NCBI GenBank assembly: GCA_040404065.1
Contig: JBBAJM010000001.1
Source: Fontibacterium sp040404065
GTDB taxonomy: Bacteria; Pseudomonadota; Alphaproteobacteria; Pelagibacterales; Pelagibacteraceae
Reading direction: 5' to 3' (one strand)
Length of the DNA: 64,000 nt
Under the pieces are notes generated by a model. The model saw nothing but the letters and a program-made list of their open reading frames with translations. It was not told where the DNA came from and made no database searches. Positions 1 to 8,006 of the stretch are shown here, piece after piece. The translations under genes were made by a program, and so were the position numbers. Positions within the stretch are counted from its first letter, which is position 1. Each line of letters starts with the position of its first letter.

Positions 1-821
1 ACTTTTTTAGCTTTTTTGTATTTAGAACTAAATTCATTCATCGCAACTTTGCATTTAGAATATAAAATTTCATTGATTGTTCTTTGAAAAGAAGCTGCAA
101 GATTTTCTTTGTCTTTTTCTGTTTTGATTTTTGGTAATAAATTTAAAATTGAAGTTTTAAGTCCAGCAAAAGACAAATTACATCCAGGATGATTTAAAAT
201 TGGTTTAGGTAAAATATAAGCCCTTTCATCACCATGCTTTGCAAGCTTTTCAAGTTTCGGCCCACCTGGAAATTCAAGTCCAATCATTTTTGCTGTTTTG
301 TCAAAAGTTTCTCCAAGAGCATCATCAATAGTTGTTCCAATTCTTTTGTATTTTCCAATACCTTCGACTATTAAAAATTGAGTGTGTCCTCCGGATACAA
401 GAAGCAAAAGATAAGGAAAGTTTATTTTTTTAAAAATTCTTGCTGTTAGAGCATGACCCTCAAGATGATTAATTGCTAAAAATGGTTTTTTTAAAATTCC
501 TGCAATACTTTTTCCTGCACTCAAACCAACCATTAAACAAACTAAAAGACCGGGCCCCGCTGTTGCTGCGACACCATCTAATTCTTCAAAATTACATTTA
601 CTATCGTCTATTGCTTTTTTAATAATAAGATCAATTTTTTCAGCATGGGATCTTGCTGCATTTTCAGGAACCACCCCCCCGAATTTTAAGTGTTCATCGA
701 CTTGGCTCGAGACAACATTGGATAGTATTTTAACACTTCCATCTTTCTCTTCTCTAACAATAGAAGCTGCAGTTTCGTCGCAACTAGTCTCGATTCCAAG
801 AAATGTTAAATCTTTTTTCAT
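1..821 (-). CDS. tsaD: tRNA N6-adenosine threonylcarbamoyltransferase TsaD (partial, 3' end off window)
   Basis: TsaD transfers the threonylcarbamoyl group to A37 of ANN-decoding tRNAs to form t6A, working with TsaB and TsaE in the cytoplasm. The reverse-strand reading frame opens at ATG (complement of 819-821) with MKKDLTFLGIETSCDETAAS, the standard N-terminus of the Kae1/Gcp family. The metal-binding HxxxH (INHLEGHA) follows, then LVSGGHTQF and the glycine-rich EFPGGPKLE region. About 273 codons are present; family members are near 340-360 residues, so only the C-terminal part is missing. It diverges from hemC across a 76-base spacer rich in palindromes. The identity is secure; only the end is unseen. 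Confidence 0.95.
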   Translation of the reverse strand, partial: MKKDLTFLGIETSCDETAASIVREEKDGSVKILSNVVSSQVDEHLKFGGVVPENAARSHAEKIDLIIKKAIDDSKCNFEELDGVAATAGPGLLVCLMVGLSAGKSIAGILKKPFLAINHLEGHALTARIFKKINFPYLLLLVSGGHTQFLIVEGIGKYKRIGTTIDDALGETFDKTAKMIGLEFPGGPKLEKLAKHGDERAYILPKPILNHPGCNLSFAGLKTSILNLLPKIKTEKDKENLAASFQRTINEILYSKCKVAMNEFSSKYKKAKK

Positions 822-834
822 AGATGTATTGAGT

Positions 835-885
835 GTGATCACCTGTCGCTATAAAAAGTAGCGATAATATATAACAAAATGTTAT
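835..885. promoter_or_regulatory. Palindrome-rich divergent control region between tsaD and hemC
   Basis: Three perfect inverted repeats lie in the spacer between the divergent starts: GTGATCAC at 835-842, TCGCTA/TAGCGA at 846-851 and 859-864 with a 7-base loop, and ATAACA/TGTTAT at 871-876 and 880-885 with a 3-base loop. The A/T-rich stretch 864-875 (GATAATATATAA) resembles -10 elements on both strands. The repeats are seen directly. Their use as operators or as 5' mRNA hairpins for either gene is inference. Confidence 0.4.
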
Positions 886-897
886 TAAATCAGCAAA

Positions 898-1869
898 ATG
901 TTAAGAAATAAAAAAATTATTATCGGCACTAGAGGCAGCAGATTATCTCTTGCTCAAACTGAACATTTTAGAGACGAGTTACTGCTTGCTTATCCAGGAA
1001 TTAAATCAGATCAACTGGTTATCAAAATTATAAAAACATCTGGTGATAAATTTAAAACAGAAAACTTAGGAATGATGGGTGGCAAAGGCCTATTTGTTAA
1101 AGAACTAGAGGAGTGTTTGCTTGAAAAAACAATCGATGTTGCGGTTCATTCTCTTAAAGACGTGCCAACTTTTTCATCAAATAAATTATCACTCGCTTGT
1201 TTTTTAAAGAGAACAGATGAACGTGATGCTTTTTTATCTCCCGTAGCAAACTCATTCTTAAATTTAAAGCCAGGCTCTACTATTGGTACTTCCTCAGTAA
1301 GAAGATTTGCTCAATTAAAAAGATTAAGAGATGATCTAAAAATTATTCCAATGAGAGGAAATATCGACACCAGAATAAACAAAATGAAAGAGGGAATTTT
1401 TGATTCAATTATACTTGCAGCATCAGGGTTAAAAAGACTTGGATTTCATTCGGAAGTAAAACAGTATTTTGAAAAAGACGTAGTAATCCCATCTGCCGGA
1501 CAAGGAATCATAACTGTTCAATGTAGAGATGAAGATTCAGACATTAAGGAAATTTTAAAAGCAATAAACGATAAAGAAACACAAATTTTAGCAGAGGCAG
1601 AGCGTTCATTACTAGAAGTGCTAAATGGTGCATGCGATACTCCAGTTGGAGCTAATGCTATTATTAATGATGAAGGAGAATTATTTTTGCAGGCAGAATT
1701 ATTATCTTTAGATGGCTCAAAATCTTTTAGAGCACATAAAACTGGAATTGCTGAAAAAGCAAAAAGCATAGGAATTGATGTGGCTGAAGAAATTTTATCT
1801 AAGGCTGGAGACAATTTTATTATTTCGGAGACAAAACTTGCACATACTATTCACAAAAAGTCAGAATAG
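898..1869 (+). CDS. hemC: Porphobilinogen deaminase (hydroxymethylbilane synthase) HemC
   Basis: HemC polymerises four porphobilinogen units into hydroxymethylbilane in cytoplasmic tetrapyrrole synthesis. The 323-residue product is of normal family length. It starts with the GTRGSRLSLAQ substrate-binding loop (residues 10-20) and carries HSLKD (84-88), which holds the catalytic aspartate, and GTSSVRR (130-136). The cofactor-attachment cysteine is C246, in NGACDTPVGA, where the dipyrromethane primer is bound. The 3' end overlaps hemD by 32 bases, so the two are surely cotranscribed. It diverges from tsaD. Confidence 0.97.
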   Translation: MLRNKKIIIGTRGSRLSLAQTEHFRDELLLAYPGIKSDQLVIKIIKTSGDKFKTENLGMMGGKGLFVKELEECLLEKTIDVAVHSLKDVPTFSSNKLSLACFLKRTDERDAFLSPVANSFLNLKPGSTIGTSSVRRFAQLKRLRDDLKIIPMRGNIDTRINKMKEGIFDSIILAASGLKRLGFHSEVKQYFEKDVVIPSAGQGIITVQCRDEDSDIKEILKAINDKETQILAEAERSLLEVLNGACDTPVGANAIINDEGELFLQAELLSLDGSKSFRAHKTGIAEKAKSIGIDVAEEILSKAGDNFIISETKLAHTIHKKSE

Positions 1870-2530
1870 TTCTGAAATTTTAATTAAAAGATTCGCCGAC
1901 AAAGGCCATCGCATTACTAATTTTTCAATACTAAACATAAAACCAATAATAATTCCTGATATTAATTTTAAATATTTTACCGTAGTTATTTTTACGAGCT
2001 CTAACGCTGTTCAGAATTTAAAAAATATAAAAAATGTAAGTCATCTTAAATGTTTTTGTGTTGGAGAAGAAACCGCCGCGGCTGCCAAAAAAATTGGATT
2101 TTTGAATATTCAAGTTGCGGGAGGAAACTATATTGAACTTCGTGATCTTATTTTTAAAAGTTGTGACAAAGCTAAAGAAAACTTTATCTATGTTAGAGGA
2201 GAATTTATATCCAATGATTTAGAGGGAGATTTTAAAAAGCGGGGTTATAATTTAAAAAGTGTTAACAATTATACTGCAGAACCCAATTTAAATATTGATC
2301 ATCAGTTAATTGAAGATTTAAAGAATAAACTTATAGATGTTATTTTTGTTTACTCAAAAAGAGCAGCAGACCAATTGCTAAAAATAATTTTGAATCACAA
2401 AATTATGAATGATTTAGACAATTGTAGTTTGAATTGTATTAGCATTAATGTTGCAAATACTTTAAAAAGACTAAAGTGGAAAAGAATTAAAATTTTTTCA
2501 TCAGGAGAAGAAGAATTATCTTTATTATAA
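1838..2530 (+). CDS. hemD: Uroporphyrinogen-III synthase HemD (TTG start inside hemC)
   Basis: HemD cyclises hydroxymethylbilane to uroporphyrinogen III, directly after HemC. The family is poorly conserved. Support comes from its position, its length (230 residues), the N-terminal ILFTKSQNSS strand, the VIFTSSNAVQ motif and a late VIFVYSKRAADQL segment, which match the two-domain HemD fold. The frame is open from an ATG at 1775, but homologous sequence only begins at LHILFTKSQ. I chose TTG at 1838 because GGAG at 1827-1830 sits seven bases upstream and the extra 21 residues look like read-through of hemC. The call is good; the start is inferred. Confidence 0.85.
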   Translation: MHILFTKSQNSSEILIKRFADKGHRITNFSILNIKPIIIPDINFKYFTVVIFTSSNAVQNLKNIKNVSHLKCFCVGEETAAAAKKIGFLNIQVAGGNYIELRDLIFKSCDKAKENFIYVRGEFISNDLEGDFKKRGYNLKSVNNYTAEPNLNIDHQLIEDLKNKLIDVIFVYSKRAADQLLKIILNHKIMNDLDNCSLNCISINVANTLKRLKWKRIKIFSSGEEELSLL

Positions 2531-2545
2531 TTAAGGGATTTTTTA

Positions 2546-3409
2546 GTGATTATAGACGGAAAAAAGTTTGCAAAAAAATTAAGACATAAGATTAAAAAAG
2601 AAATTCAGTCTATAAAAAGGAGGACTAGATTAAGCCCGGGTCTAACGGTTATTCTTATTGGTAATAGCACCCCAAGTGAAATTTATGTTAAAAATAAAGA
2701 GCTTTCAGCAAAAGAAGTGGGCATTAATTCAAAGGTTTTAAGATTTAAAAGTACTATTTCAGAGGCAAAACTAACTTCAGTTATTCATAAATTAAACAAA
2801 GATAAAAAAGTACACGGTATACTCGTTCAGCTTCCTCTGCCTAATCACATTAACGGCTCTAAAATTATAGAAGAAATTGATCCAAATAAAGACGTAGATG
2901 GTTTCCATGCAATCAATGTTGGAAATTTGTCCTCAGGAAAAGATGCCTTAGTTCCGTGCACTCCACTTGGATGTTATTTAATGATTAAAAATGTTCGTAA
3001 AAATCTTTCTGGATTGAATGCGTTTATTATTGGCAGATCTAATTTAAATGGCAAACCGATGGCTCAATTATTATTAAAAGAAGATTGTACAGTTACTATC
3101 GGTCATTCAAAAACAAAAAATTTAAAAGAATTATGTAAAAAAGCAGACATTGTTGTTGCTGCGGTTGGTAGAGCAAATTTAGTTAAGGGTGACTGGATTA
3201 AAAAGGGAGCTATCGTAATTGATGTTGGAATTAATAGAGTTGAGAAAAAAGGTGGCTATAAAATAGTAGGAGATGTTGATTTTAAATCTGTCGTAAAAAA
3301 AGCAAGAGCTATTACTCCAGTGCCAGGAGGCGTAGGTCCCGTTACTATCGCCTGTCTTCTAAGTAATACTTTAAAAGCTTTTAAAACAATTCATCATTTT
3401 AAAAAATAG
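2546..3409 (+). CDS. folD: Bifunctional methylenetetrahydrofolate dehydrogenase/methenyltetrahydrofolate cyclohydrolase FolD
   Basis: FolD interconverts 5,10-methylene-THF and 10-formyl-THF with NADP, supplying one-carbon units for purines and formyl-Met. The 287-residue protein has the catalytic YxxxK (Y47, K51), the VHGILVQLPLP signature, the PNKDVDGFH motif and the Rossmann segment IIGRSNLNGKP, ending with ITPVPGGVGPVT. The start is GTG at 2546, preceded by AAGGGA at 2533-2538. It follows hemD by 15 bases and precedes a small membrane protein by 3 bases, so it belongs to the hemCD transcript. Identity is near certain. Confidence 0.97.
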   Translation: MIIDGKKFAKKLRHKIKKEIQSIKRRTRLSPGLTVILIGNSTPSEIYVKNKELSAKEVGINSKVLRFKSTISEAKLTSVIHKLNKDKKVHGILVQLPLPNHINGSKIIEEIDPNKDVDGFHAINVGNLSSGKDALVPCTPLGCYLMIKNVRKNLSGLNAFIIGRSNLNGKPMAQLLLKEDCTVTIGHSKTKNLKELCKKADIVVAAVGRANLVKGDWIKKGAIVIDVGINRVEKKGGYKIVGDVDFKSVVKKARAITPVPGGVGPVTIACLLSNTLKAFKTIHHFKK

Positions 3410-3412
3410 ATT

Positions 3413-3667
3413 ATGAAATTGAAAAAAATTTATATTGTTGTTTCTGTAGTTTGGGTTTTAATGATCACATCGTTACTTTCAGTTCGTTTTTTTGGATGTT
3501 TTAATGAACCAGAAAAAATTAATGACAGCTTGAGTCATTGTTATAATTACTCTTTTACCAATGAAATTATAACTTTAATTATTTTAATTGTATTTTTATT
3601 TCCCTTATATGCTTTGGTGCAAAAATTAAGAAAGTATGTGGAGAAAAAATTACTTTCTAAGAAGTAG
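3413..3667 (+). CDS. Small two-helix membrane protein of unknown function
   Basis: This 84-residue protein has two hydrophobic helices, near residues 5-26 and 49-68, separated by a short loop with two cysteines (C29 and C43). The C-terminus is lysine-rich (KLRKYVEKKLLSKK), which suggests a cytoplasmic tail. I do not recognise a family. It begins three bases after folD, so it is probably cotranscribed and translationally coupled. Its last 18 bases overlap the tail of the convergent argG, which limits how freely either C-terminus can change. Coding is supported by the intact frame, the spacing and the membrane-helix pattern; no function is assigned. Confidence 0.7.
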   Translation: MKLKKIYIVVSVVWVLMITSLLSVRFFGCFNEPEKINDSLSHCYNYSFTNEIITLIILIVFLFPLYALVQKLRKYVEKKLLSKK

Positions 3668-4840
3668 TGCGTTTTTTCTAATAAAATTTTCTACTCTTTT
3701 TTTATTAAAACTTTTGTTTTCTTCGAAAGAAACGTTTTTCATAGAGTAAATACTTTTATCAGAAACTCTTGAAACAACACTTACGTTGCCTTTATATATT
3801 TTTAATTTAATTTTTCCTTGAACCCTAGATCTTTTTTGGTCAATAATTTTTTGCAATTTTAATCTTTCTTTTGAATACCAAAATCCATTGTAAATTAACT
3901 CTGCAAATCTTGACATTACGGCATCCTTTTTATGAGCTGTTTCCTTGTCTAGCGTAAGAGATTCAATTGCTCTATGTGCGAATAAAAGAATAGTTCCACC
4001 TGGTGTTTCATAAACTCCTCGAGACTTAATTCCAATAAATCTATTCTCAACAAGATCCACTCTACCCACGCCATTTTTTCCACCAATGTTATTTAAAATA
4101 GAGAGTAATTTACTTGGAGAATATTTTTTGTTGTTAATGCTAATAGGATCTCCATTCTTAAAACCAATAGTAACGTAGGAAGGTTTATTAGGTGCTTTTT
4201 CAGGAGAAACAGTTCTTTGAAATATAAATTCAGGAGCTGGTTTTGAAGGATCCTCCAAAACTTTCCCCTCTGTTGAAGTGTGAAATAAATTATCATCAAC
4301 CGAGAATGGTGGTGCACCTTTTTTATCACTTGGCACAGGAATATTATTTTTTTTAGCATATTTAATCAGATCGCTTCTTGATGCAAAATCCCAATCACGC
4401 CATGGAGCAATGATTTTAATTTTTGGATTAAAATAATAGTACGCAAGCTCAAATCTCACCTGATCATTACCTTTGCCTGTTGATCCATGAGATACAGCAT
4501 CTGCTTTAAATTTTTTTGCAATTTGAATTTGGCGTTTTGCAATAAGCGGGCGCGCAATAGAGGTTCCAAGTAAATAAATTCCTTCATACAGGGCGTTTCC
4601 TCTAATCATTGGAAAAATGTAATCTTTTACAAAAACATCTTTTAAGTCTTCAATAACTATATTTTTAACGCCAAGATTTGTTGCGTTTCTGATTATTTTT
4701 TTTCTGTCAATTTCCTGACCAAGGTCGGCAGTGTAAGCGATAATTTCTGCGTTATAGTTTTCTTGTAACCAACGTAAAATGACCGAAGTATCAAGACCTC
4801 CAGAATAAGCTAAAACAATTTTTTTAACTTTTTTTTTCAT
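3650..4840 (-). CDS. argG: Argininosuccinate synthase ArgG
   Basis: ArgG joins citrulline and aspartate with ATP to give argininosuccinate, the penultimate step of arginine synthesis. The 396-residue product has the N-type ATP pyrophosphatase loop SGGLDTS (residues 13-19), the GSTGKGNDQVRFE motif and the GRVDLVENRFIGIKSRG segment, all standard for the family and in the usual order and length. It lies two bases downstream of the IalB-like gene, as the last gene of a minus-strand run of three. No arginine repressor gene or ARG box was recognised here. The C-terminal end overlaps the convergent small membrane protein. Confidence 0.97.
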   Translation of the reverse strand: MKKKVKKIVLAYSGGLDTSVILRWLQENYNAEIIAYTADLGQEIDRKKIIRNATNLGVKNIVIEDLKDVFVKDYIFPMIRGNALYEGIYLLGTSIARPLIAKRQIQIAKKFKADAVSHGSTGKGNDQVRFELAYYYFNPKIKIIAPWRDWDFASRSDLIKYAKKNNIPVPSDKKGAPPFSVDDNLFHTSTEGKVLEDPSKPAPEFIFQRTVSPEKAPNKPSYVTIGFKNGDPISINNKKYSPSKLLSILNNIGGKNGVGRVDLVENRFIGIKSRGVYETPGGTILLFAHRAIESLTLDKETAHKKDAVMSRFAELIYNGFWYSKERLKLQKIIDQKRSRVQGKIKLKIYKGNVSVVSRVSDKSIYSMKNVSFEENKSFNKKRVENFIRKNALLLRK

Positions 4841-4842
4841 TC

Positions 4843-5352
4843 TTAAATGAAATTACATTTTTTTTTAGCAGCTTCATAGGCATCGTTAAAACCACTTAAT
4901 GAGAAAGTATCAGTAGTTTTAGAACCCTTAGCTGATGTCGCAATAACTTTTGCTTGTGAAGATTTTTTCATCGTTTCTATCATTGAAACTTCTTCTTCAT
5001 ATTTTGTAAGCCAAGCAAAATTTTCTTCAGTTTCAAATTTAAATTCTTTTTTATCAACTGCGACGCTTACTTTAGAAGATGGTTTGTAATTGTATCCACT
5101 TGTAACACTTACTTCATTTTGAATTTTGTCATTTGGTCTAAAAGTTACAAAAATTCTAGATTCTGCACGGTTAAGACTTTTTGGCTCCGAGGCTACAGGG
5201 CTTGATACGGCGTAACAAACTGTTTGGCCATTAACGTTAGTATTTTGTGCTGTCCAGTTTTTAAATTGTCCATCTTGCTTAATTTGAGCAAATATTTTTT
5301 GCTCAAAAGACAAAAGACAAATTATAGAAAAAAATAAAACTCTTAAGGACAT
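4843..5352 (-). CDS. IalB-like (invasion-associated locus B family) secreted protein
   Basis: This 169-residue protein has a clear signal peptide (residues 1-22, ending FAQ), so it is probably periplasmic. The mature part contains the W-x-V-x-C-like segment (NGQTVCYAVSSP), a central strand RAESRIFVTFRP, and a C-terminal FSLSGFNDAYEAAKKKC. All three resemble the IalB domain of alphaproteobacteria, which is common in free-living species despite its name and has no agreed biochemical role. C46 and C166 could form a disulfide. It overlaps the upstream aldo/keto reductase by ten bases and precedes argG by two, so it is cotranscribed with both. Confidence 0.7.
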   Translation of the reverse strand: MSLRVLFFSIICLLSFEQKIFAQIKQDGQFKNWTAQNTNVNGQTVCYAVSSPVASEPKSLNRAESRIFVTFRPNDKIQNEVSVTSGYNYKPSSKVSVAVDKKEFKFETEENFAWLTKYEEEVSMIETMKKSSQAKVIATSAKGSKTTDTFSLSGFNDAYEAAKKKCNFI

Positions 5353-6392
5353 GGGTTTGAATATATTAATTGAACATTGTTAATGTCTTTTATTATCTCA
5401 TTAGTTAGCACGAGATCAATACTATCAATGTCCTTTTTTAACTGCTCCATTGAAGTTGCCCCAATAATTGTTGAGGTTACAAATTTTTGTATAGTGCAAA
5501 ATTGAATAGCCATTTGCGCCAAATCTAGATTATGTTTTTTTGCAACGTCATAGTAGGCTTGTACCGCTGGTTGCGTATTAGGAGTTCTATATCTATCAAA
5601 TCTATTTCCCCACAAAACTTCTCTAGTACCAGCAGGTTTTTTTCCACCTAAATATTTCCCGCTTAAATGTCCACCTCCCAAAGGAGAGTAAGAAAGTAGT
5701 CCAATCTTTTCTCTAATAGAGATTTCTGCAAGGCCAACCTCATAACTTCTATTAATAAGACTATAGGCATTTTGGATTGTTATCGGTTTTGGAATATTAT
5801 GTTTTTCAGCAAGCTTTAAATACTGACTTGTACCCCAAGGAGTCTCATTGGATAGACCGTAGTATTTTATCTTTCCTGCTTTAATTAAAGAAGCCATTGT
5901 TTCCATAGTTTCAAGTATTGGAACTATGTCAGCTGTTTCTGTATGTTCATATTCAAGTCCGCTAAAAATATTTAAAGGTCTGTCAGGCCAGTGCAGTTGA
6001 TAAATATCAACGTGATCAGTTTGTAAATTTTTTAAACTATTATCGATTGCGATATTAATTTGTTTTTTATTAAGACGAGTTTCTGTTTCGCCTGGTCTAA
6101 TCCAGCTCATCCCTGATCTGCCAGTCACTTTGTCAGCGATAATAAGGCTGTCTCTCTTTTTTGTTTTTTTTAACCAATTGCCAATAATTTTACTTGTTGT
6201 TCCGCATGTTTCTTTAGTAGGTGGTATTGAATATAATTCAGCAGTATCAAAAAAATTAATTCCTTTCGACACAGCGTAGTCCATTTGTTCAAAACCATCT
6301 TGCTCAGTGTTTTGTGTAGAGCCCCAAGTCATCGTGCCAAGGCAAATTTGACTAATATTTAAATCGGTGTTTGGTATTTTATTGAATTTCAT
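5343..6392 (-). CDS. tas: NADP(H)-dependent aldo/keto reductase, Tas type
   Basis: This is an aldo/keto reductase with a TIM barrel, which reduces carbonyl compounds with NADPH. The 349-residue protein has the catalytic tetrad D49, Y54, K88 and H134, and the family signatures LGTMTWG, FFDTAELY and LSPLGGGHLSGKYL-like sequence near residue 235. The N-terminal IPNTDLNISQICLGTMTWG and the PPTKET insertion after the tyrosine are characteristic of the Tas subgroup. The natural substrate is unknown. It is the first gene of tas-ialB-argG on the minus strand and diverges from the Bax inhibitor-1 type gene. Confidence 0.88.
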   Translation of the reverse strand: MKFNKIPNTDLNISQICLGTMTWGSTQNTEQDGFEQMDYAVSKGINFFDTAELYSIPPTKETCGTTSKIIGNWLKKTKKRDSLIIADKVTGRSGMSWIRPGETETRLNKKQINIAIDNSLKNLQTDHVDIYQLHWPDRPLNIFSGLEYEHTETADIVPILETMETMASLIKAGKIKYYGLSNETPWGTSQYLKLAEKHNIPKPITIQNAYSLINRSYEVGLAEISIREKIGLLSYSPLGGGHLSGKYLGGKKPAGTREVLWGNRFDRYRTPNTQPAVQAYYDVAKKHNLDLAQMAIQFCTIQKFVTSTIIGATSMEQLKKDIDSIDLVLTNEIIKDINNVQLIYSNPCP

Positions 6393-6442
6393 ATTTTAGT
6401 ATTTTTTAAAAAACACAATGAGATAGCCTTTTTTTAAGCTTC

Positions 6443-6471
6443 TTGAAATAAACATATTTTAACATTATGTA
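6443..6471 (+). promoter_or_regulatory. Candidate sigma-70 promoter for the Bax inhibitor-1 type gene
   Basis: TTGAAA (6443-6448) and TATGTA (6466-6471) are spaced by 17 bases, close to the housekeeping sigma consensus. The predicted start, about 6478, gives a short leader with AGGGA about seven bases before the ATG at 6502. AT-rich DNA yields chance matches, so confidence is moderate. Confidence 0.45.
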
Positions 6472-6501
6472 TTAGGTCAAACAAACATATAGGGAAAAGA
6501 C

Positions 6502-7257
6502 ATGAACTTAAAATACGGTCAAACAAGAGCTACGACACGTGCGGATTCAAGTGCCATAGATCAGGGCCTAAGATCCTACATGTTGAAAGTCTACAATTAC
6601 ATGGCAACAGGTATTCTGGTGACAGGTTTTGTAGCTTTATTATTATTTAAATTTTCTATAACAACAAATGAAGTTGGAACGATTACTGGCTTAACTCCAC
6701 TTGGAAATGCGATTTATCATTCTGCATTAATGTGGGTAATTGCTCTAGCTCCCTTGGGAATTGTGATGTGGATGAGCTTTGGACTTGCAAAAATGTCTGC
6801 ATCGAAAGCACAAACTTTGTTTTGGGTGTTCGCAGCATTAATGGGCGCATCACTCTCTTCAATATTTATGGTTTATGTTGGAACAAGTATCGCTCGTGTA
6901 TTCTTTATTACAGCAGGAACTTTTGCTGCAATGAGTCTTTACGGTTACACGACAAAATCTGACCTAACTAAACTTGGCTCATTTTTAATGATGGGTTTAA
7001 TTGGAATAGTTATCGCATCAATCGTAAATATTTTTCTTAAATCTTCTCAACTTGACTTTATCGTTTCAATACTTGGAGTTATAATTTTTGTTGGTCTGAC
7101 TGCTTATGACACACAAAAAATTAAAGACATGTATTTTGACGGTGGGGATTTAGAAGTTATGGCAAAAAAATCCATTATGGGTGCCTTAACTTTATATTTA
7201 GATTTCATTAATCTTTTTGTAATGTTACTAAGAATCTTCGGAGACAGAAGAGAATAA
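6502..7257 (+). CDS. Bax inhibitor-1/YccA family membrane protein
   Basis: This inner-membrane protein of the TMBIM/BI-1 family has seven predicted helices. Bacterial members include E. coli YbhL and YccA, the latter linked to FtsH modulation; BsYetJ is a pH-sensitive calcium leak channel. The 251-residue sequence has a short N-terminal tail, hydrophobic segments spread over residues 30-245, and the family signature in the last third (LTAYDTQKIKDMYFDG), which holds the conserved aspartate pair region. AGGGA stands at 6491-6495, and a good -35/-10 pair lies upstream. It appears monocistronic or weakly coupled to the following peroxiredoxin. Confidence 0.9.
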   Translation: MNLKYGQTRATTRADSSAIDQGLRSYMLKVYNYMATGILVTGFVALLLFKFSITTNEVGTITGLTPLGNAIYHSALMWVIALAPLGIVMWMSFGLAKMSASKAQTLFWVFAALMGASLSSIFMVYVGTSIARVFFITAGTFAAMSLYGYTTKSDLTKLGSFLMMGLIGIVIASIVNIFLKSSQLDFIVSILGVIIFVGLTAYDTQKIKDMYFDGGDLEVMAKKSIMGALTLYLDFINLFVMLLRIFGDRRE

Positions 7258-7270
7258 ATTATTTTTATAT

Positions 7271-7292
7271 GGCCCCGATAATTTTCGGGGCC
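7271..7292 (+). other. GC-rich hairpin directly before the peroxiredoxin start
   Basis: GGCCCCGA (7271-7278) and TCGGGGCC (7285-7292) form a perfect 8-base-pair stem with a 6-base loop, ending 7 bases before the ATG at 7300. No T-tract follows on either strand, so it is not a classical terminator. It occupies the place where a ribosome binding site should be. It may separate or modulate expression of the flanking genes. Confidence 0.6.
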
Positions 7293-7299
7293 GCAGAGC

Positions 7300-7872
7300 A
7301 TGAATCAACAAAACTTATTAAAAGTAGACTGGTCAAAAATACCGGCGCCGAAAGCAGAAGTTTCTTTAGATCATCTTAATAATAGTCAGATTCCAGAAAT
7401 AAAACTTCAAAGCACTAAAGGAAAATTCGTTAATATAGGAAAACTTTCTGGTTTAAGTGTTATTTATATTTATCCTATGACGGGTCAGCCCAATGTAGCC
7501 TTGCCAAAAGACTGGGATGAAATACCGGGTGCTAGAGGATGCACACCTCAATCTTGTAGTTTTAGAGATAATTTTTCTGAATTAACAAAACTTAATGTTA
7601 AAAATATTTTTGGCCTTTCTAGTCAAAAAACAGATTATCAAAAAGAATTAGCAACAAAACTGCATCTTCCTTATGCAATCTTATCAGATGAAAAACTTAC
7701 ATTTGCGAACGCTCTTAAACTTCCAACGTTTAAAGTTGATAATATGAACTTAATTAAGAGAATAACTTTAATTTTAAACGATAATAAAATTATCAAATAT
7801 TTTTATCCTGTATTTCCTCCTGATGAGAACGTTAATCAGGTAATAGCTTGGCTAAAGAATAACAAATCTTAA
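7300..7872 (+). CDS. Peroxiredoxin, PrxQ/BCP-like (AhpC/TSA-redoxin fold)
   Basis: This is a thiol peroxidase that reduces hydroperoxides with electrons from thioredoxin. The 190-residue protein has a redoxin fold with the active-site loop ARGCTPQSCSFRD. C81 matches the peroxidatic cysteine and C86 the nearby resolving cysteine of the PrxQ (bacterioferritin comigratory protein) arrangement. The preceding VIYIYPMTG strand and the later LPYAILSDEKL segment also fit. The N-terminal 40 residues and the PMTGQPNVALPKDWD insertion before the active site are longer than in E. coli Bcp. The start codon lies seven bases after a GC-rich hairpin. Confidence 0.85.
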   Translation: MNQQNLLKVDWSKIPAPKAEVSLDHLNNSQIPEIKLQSTKGKFVNIGKLSGLSVIYIYPMTGQPNVALPKDWDEIPGARGCTPQSCSFRDNFSELTKLNVKNIFGLSSQKTDYQKELATKLHLPYAILSDEKLTFANALKLPTFKVDNMNLIKRITLILNDNKIIKYFYPVFPPDENVNQVIAWLKNNKS

Positions 7873-7876
7873 TAAT

Positions 7877-8005
7877 CTAATTTCCTGAACATTTTTTAGA
7901 GCAGAATTTTACAGAATCCCAATTCTTTTCCCATTTTTTCCGCCAAAAAAAAACTCTATTACATGCGGGGCATATCTTTTGTGGTAATTCATTTTTCTTT
8001 CTCAA
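7877..8005 (-). CDS. DUF2256 family small zinc-binding-like protein (42 residues)
   Basis: This gene is short and easily missed. The reverse strand from TTG (complement of 8003-8005) encodes 42 residues with CPAC, a tryptophan-rich WRKKWEKNWD centre and a terminal CSKKC. That is the pattern of DUF2256, whose four cysteines suggest one zinc ion. The start follows the stop of the DUF2794 gene by a single base, which points to reinitiation rather than a separate ribosome site; an in-frame ATG is absent. Function is unknown. Members are often found beside photolyase or DUF2256-tagged genes, but here it ends a YciB-DUF2794 operon. Confidence 0.8.
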   Translation of the reverse strand: MRKKNELPQKICPACNRVFFWRKKWEKNWDSVKFCSKKCSGN

Positions 8006-8006
8006 G

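Noticed and set aside
6732..6962. Extra open frame within the Bax inhibitor-1 type gene
   Set aside because: Out-of-frame shadow with no ribosome site or family similarity.
7271..7292. Intrinsic terminator after the Bax inhibitor-1 type gene
   Set aside because: The stem is strong but no T-run follows on either strand, and it ends seven bases before the next start codon.
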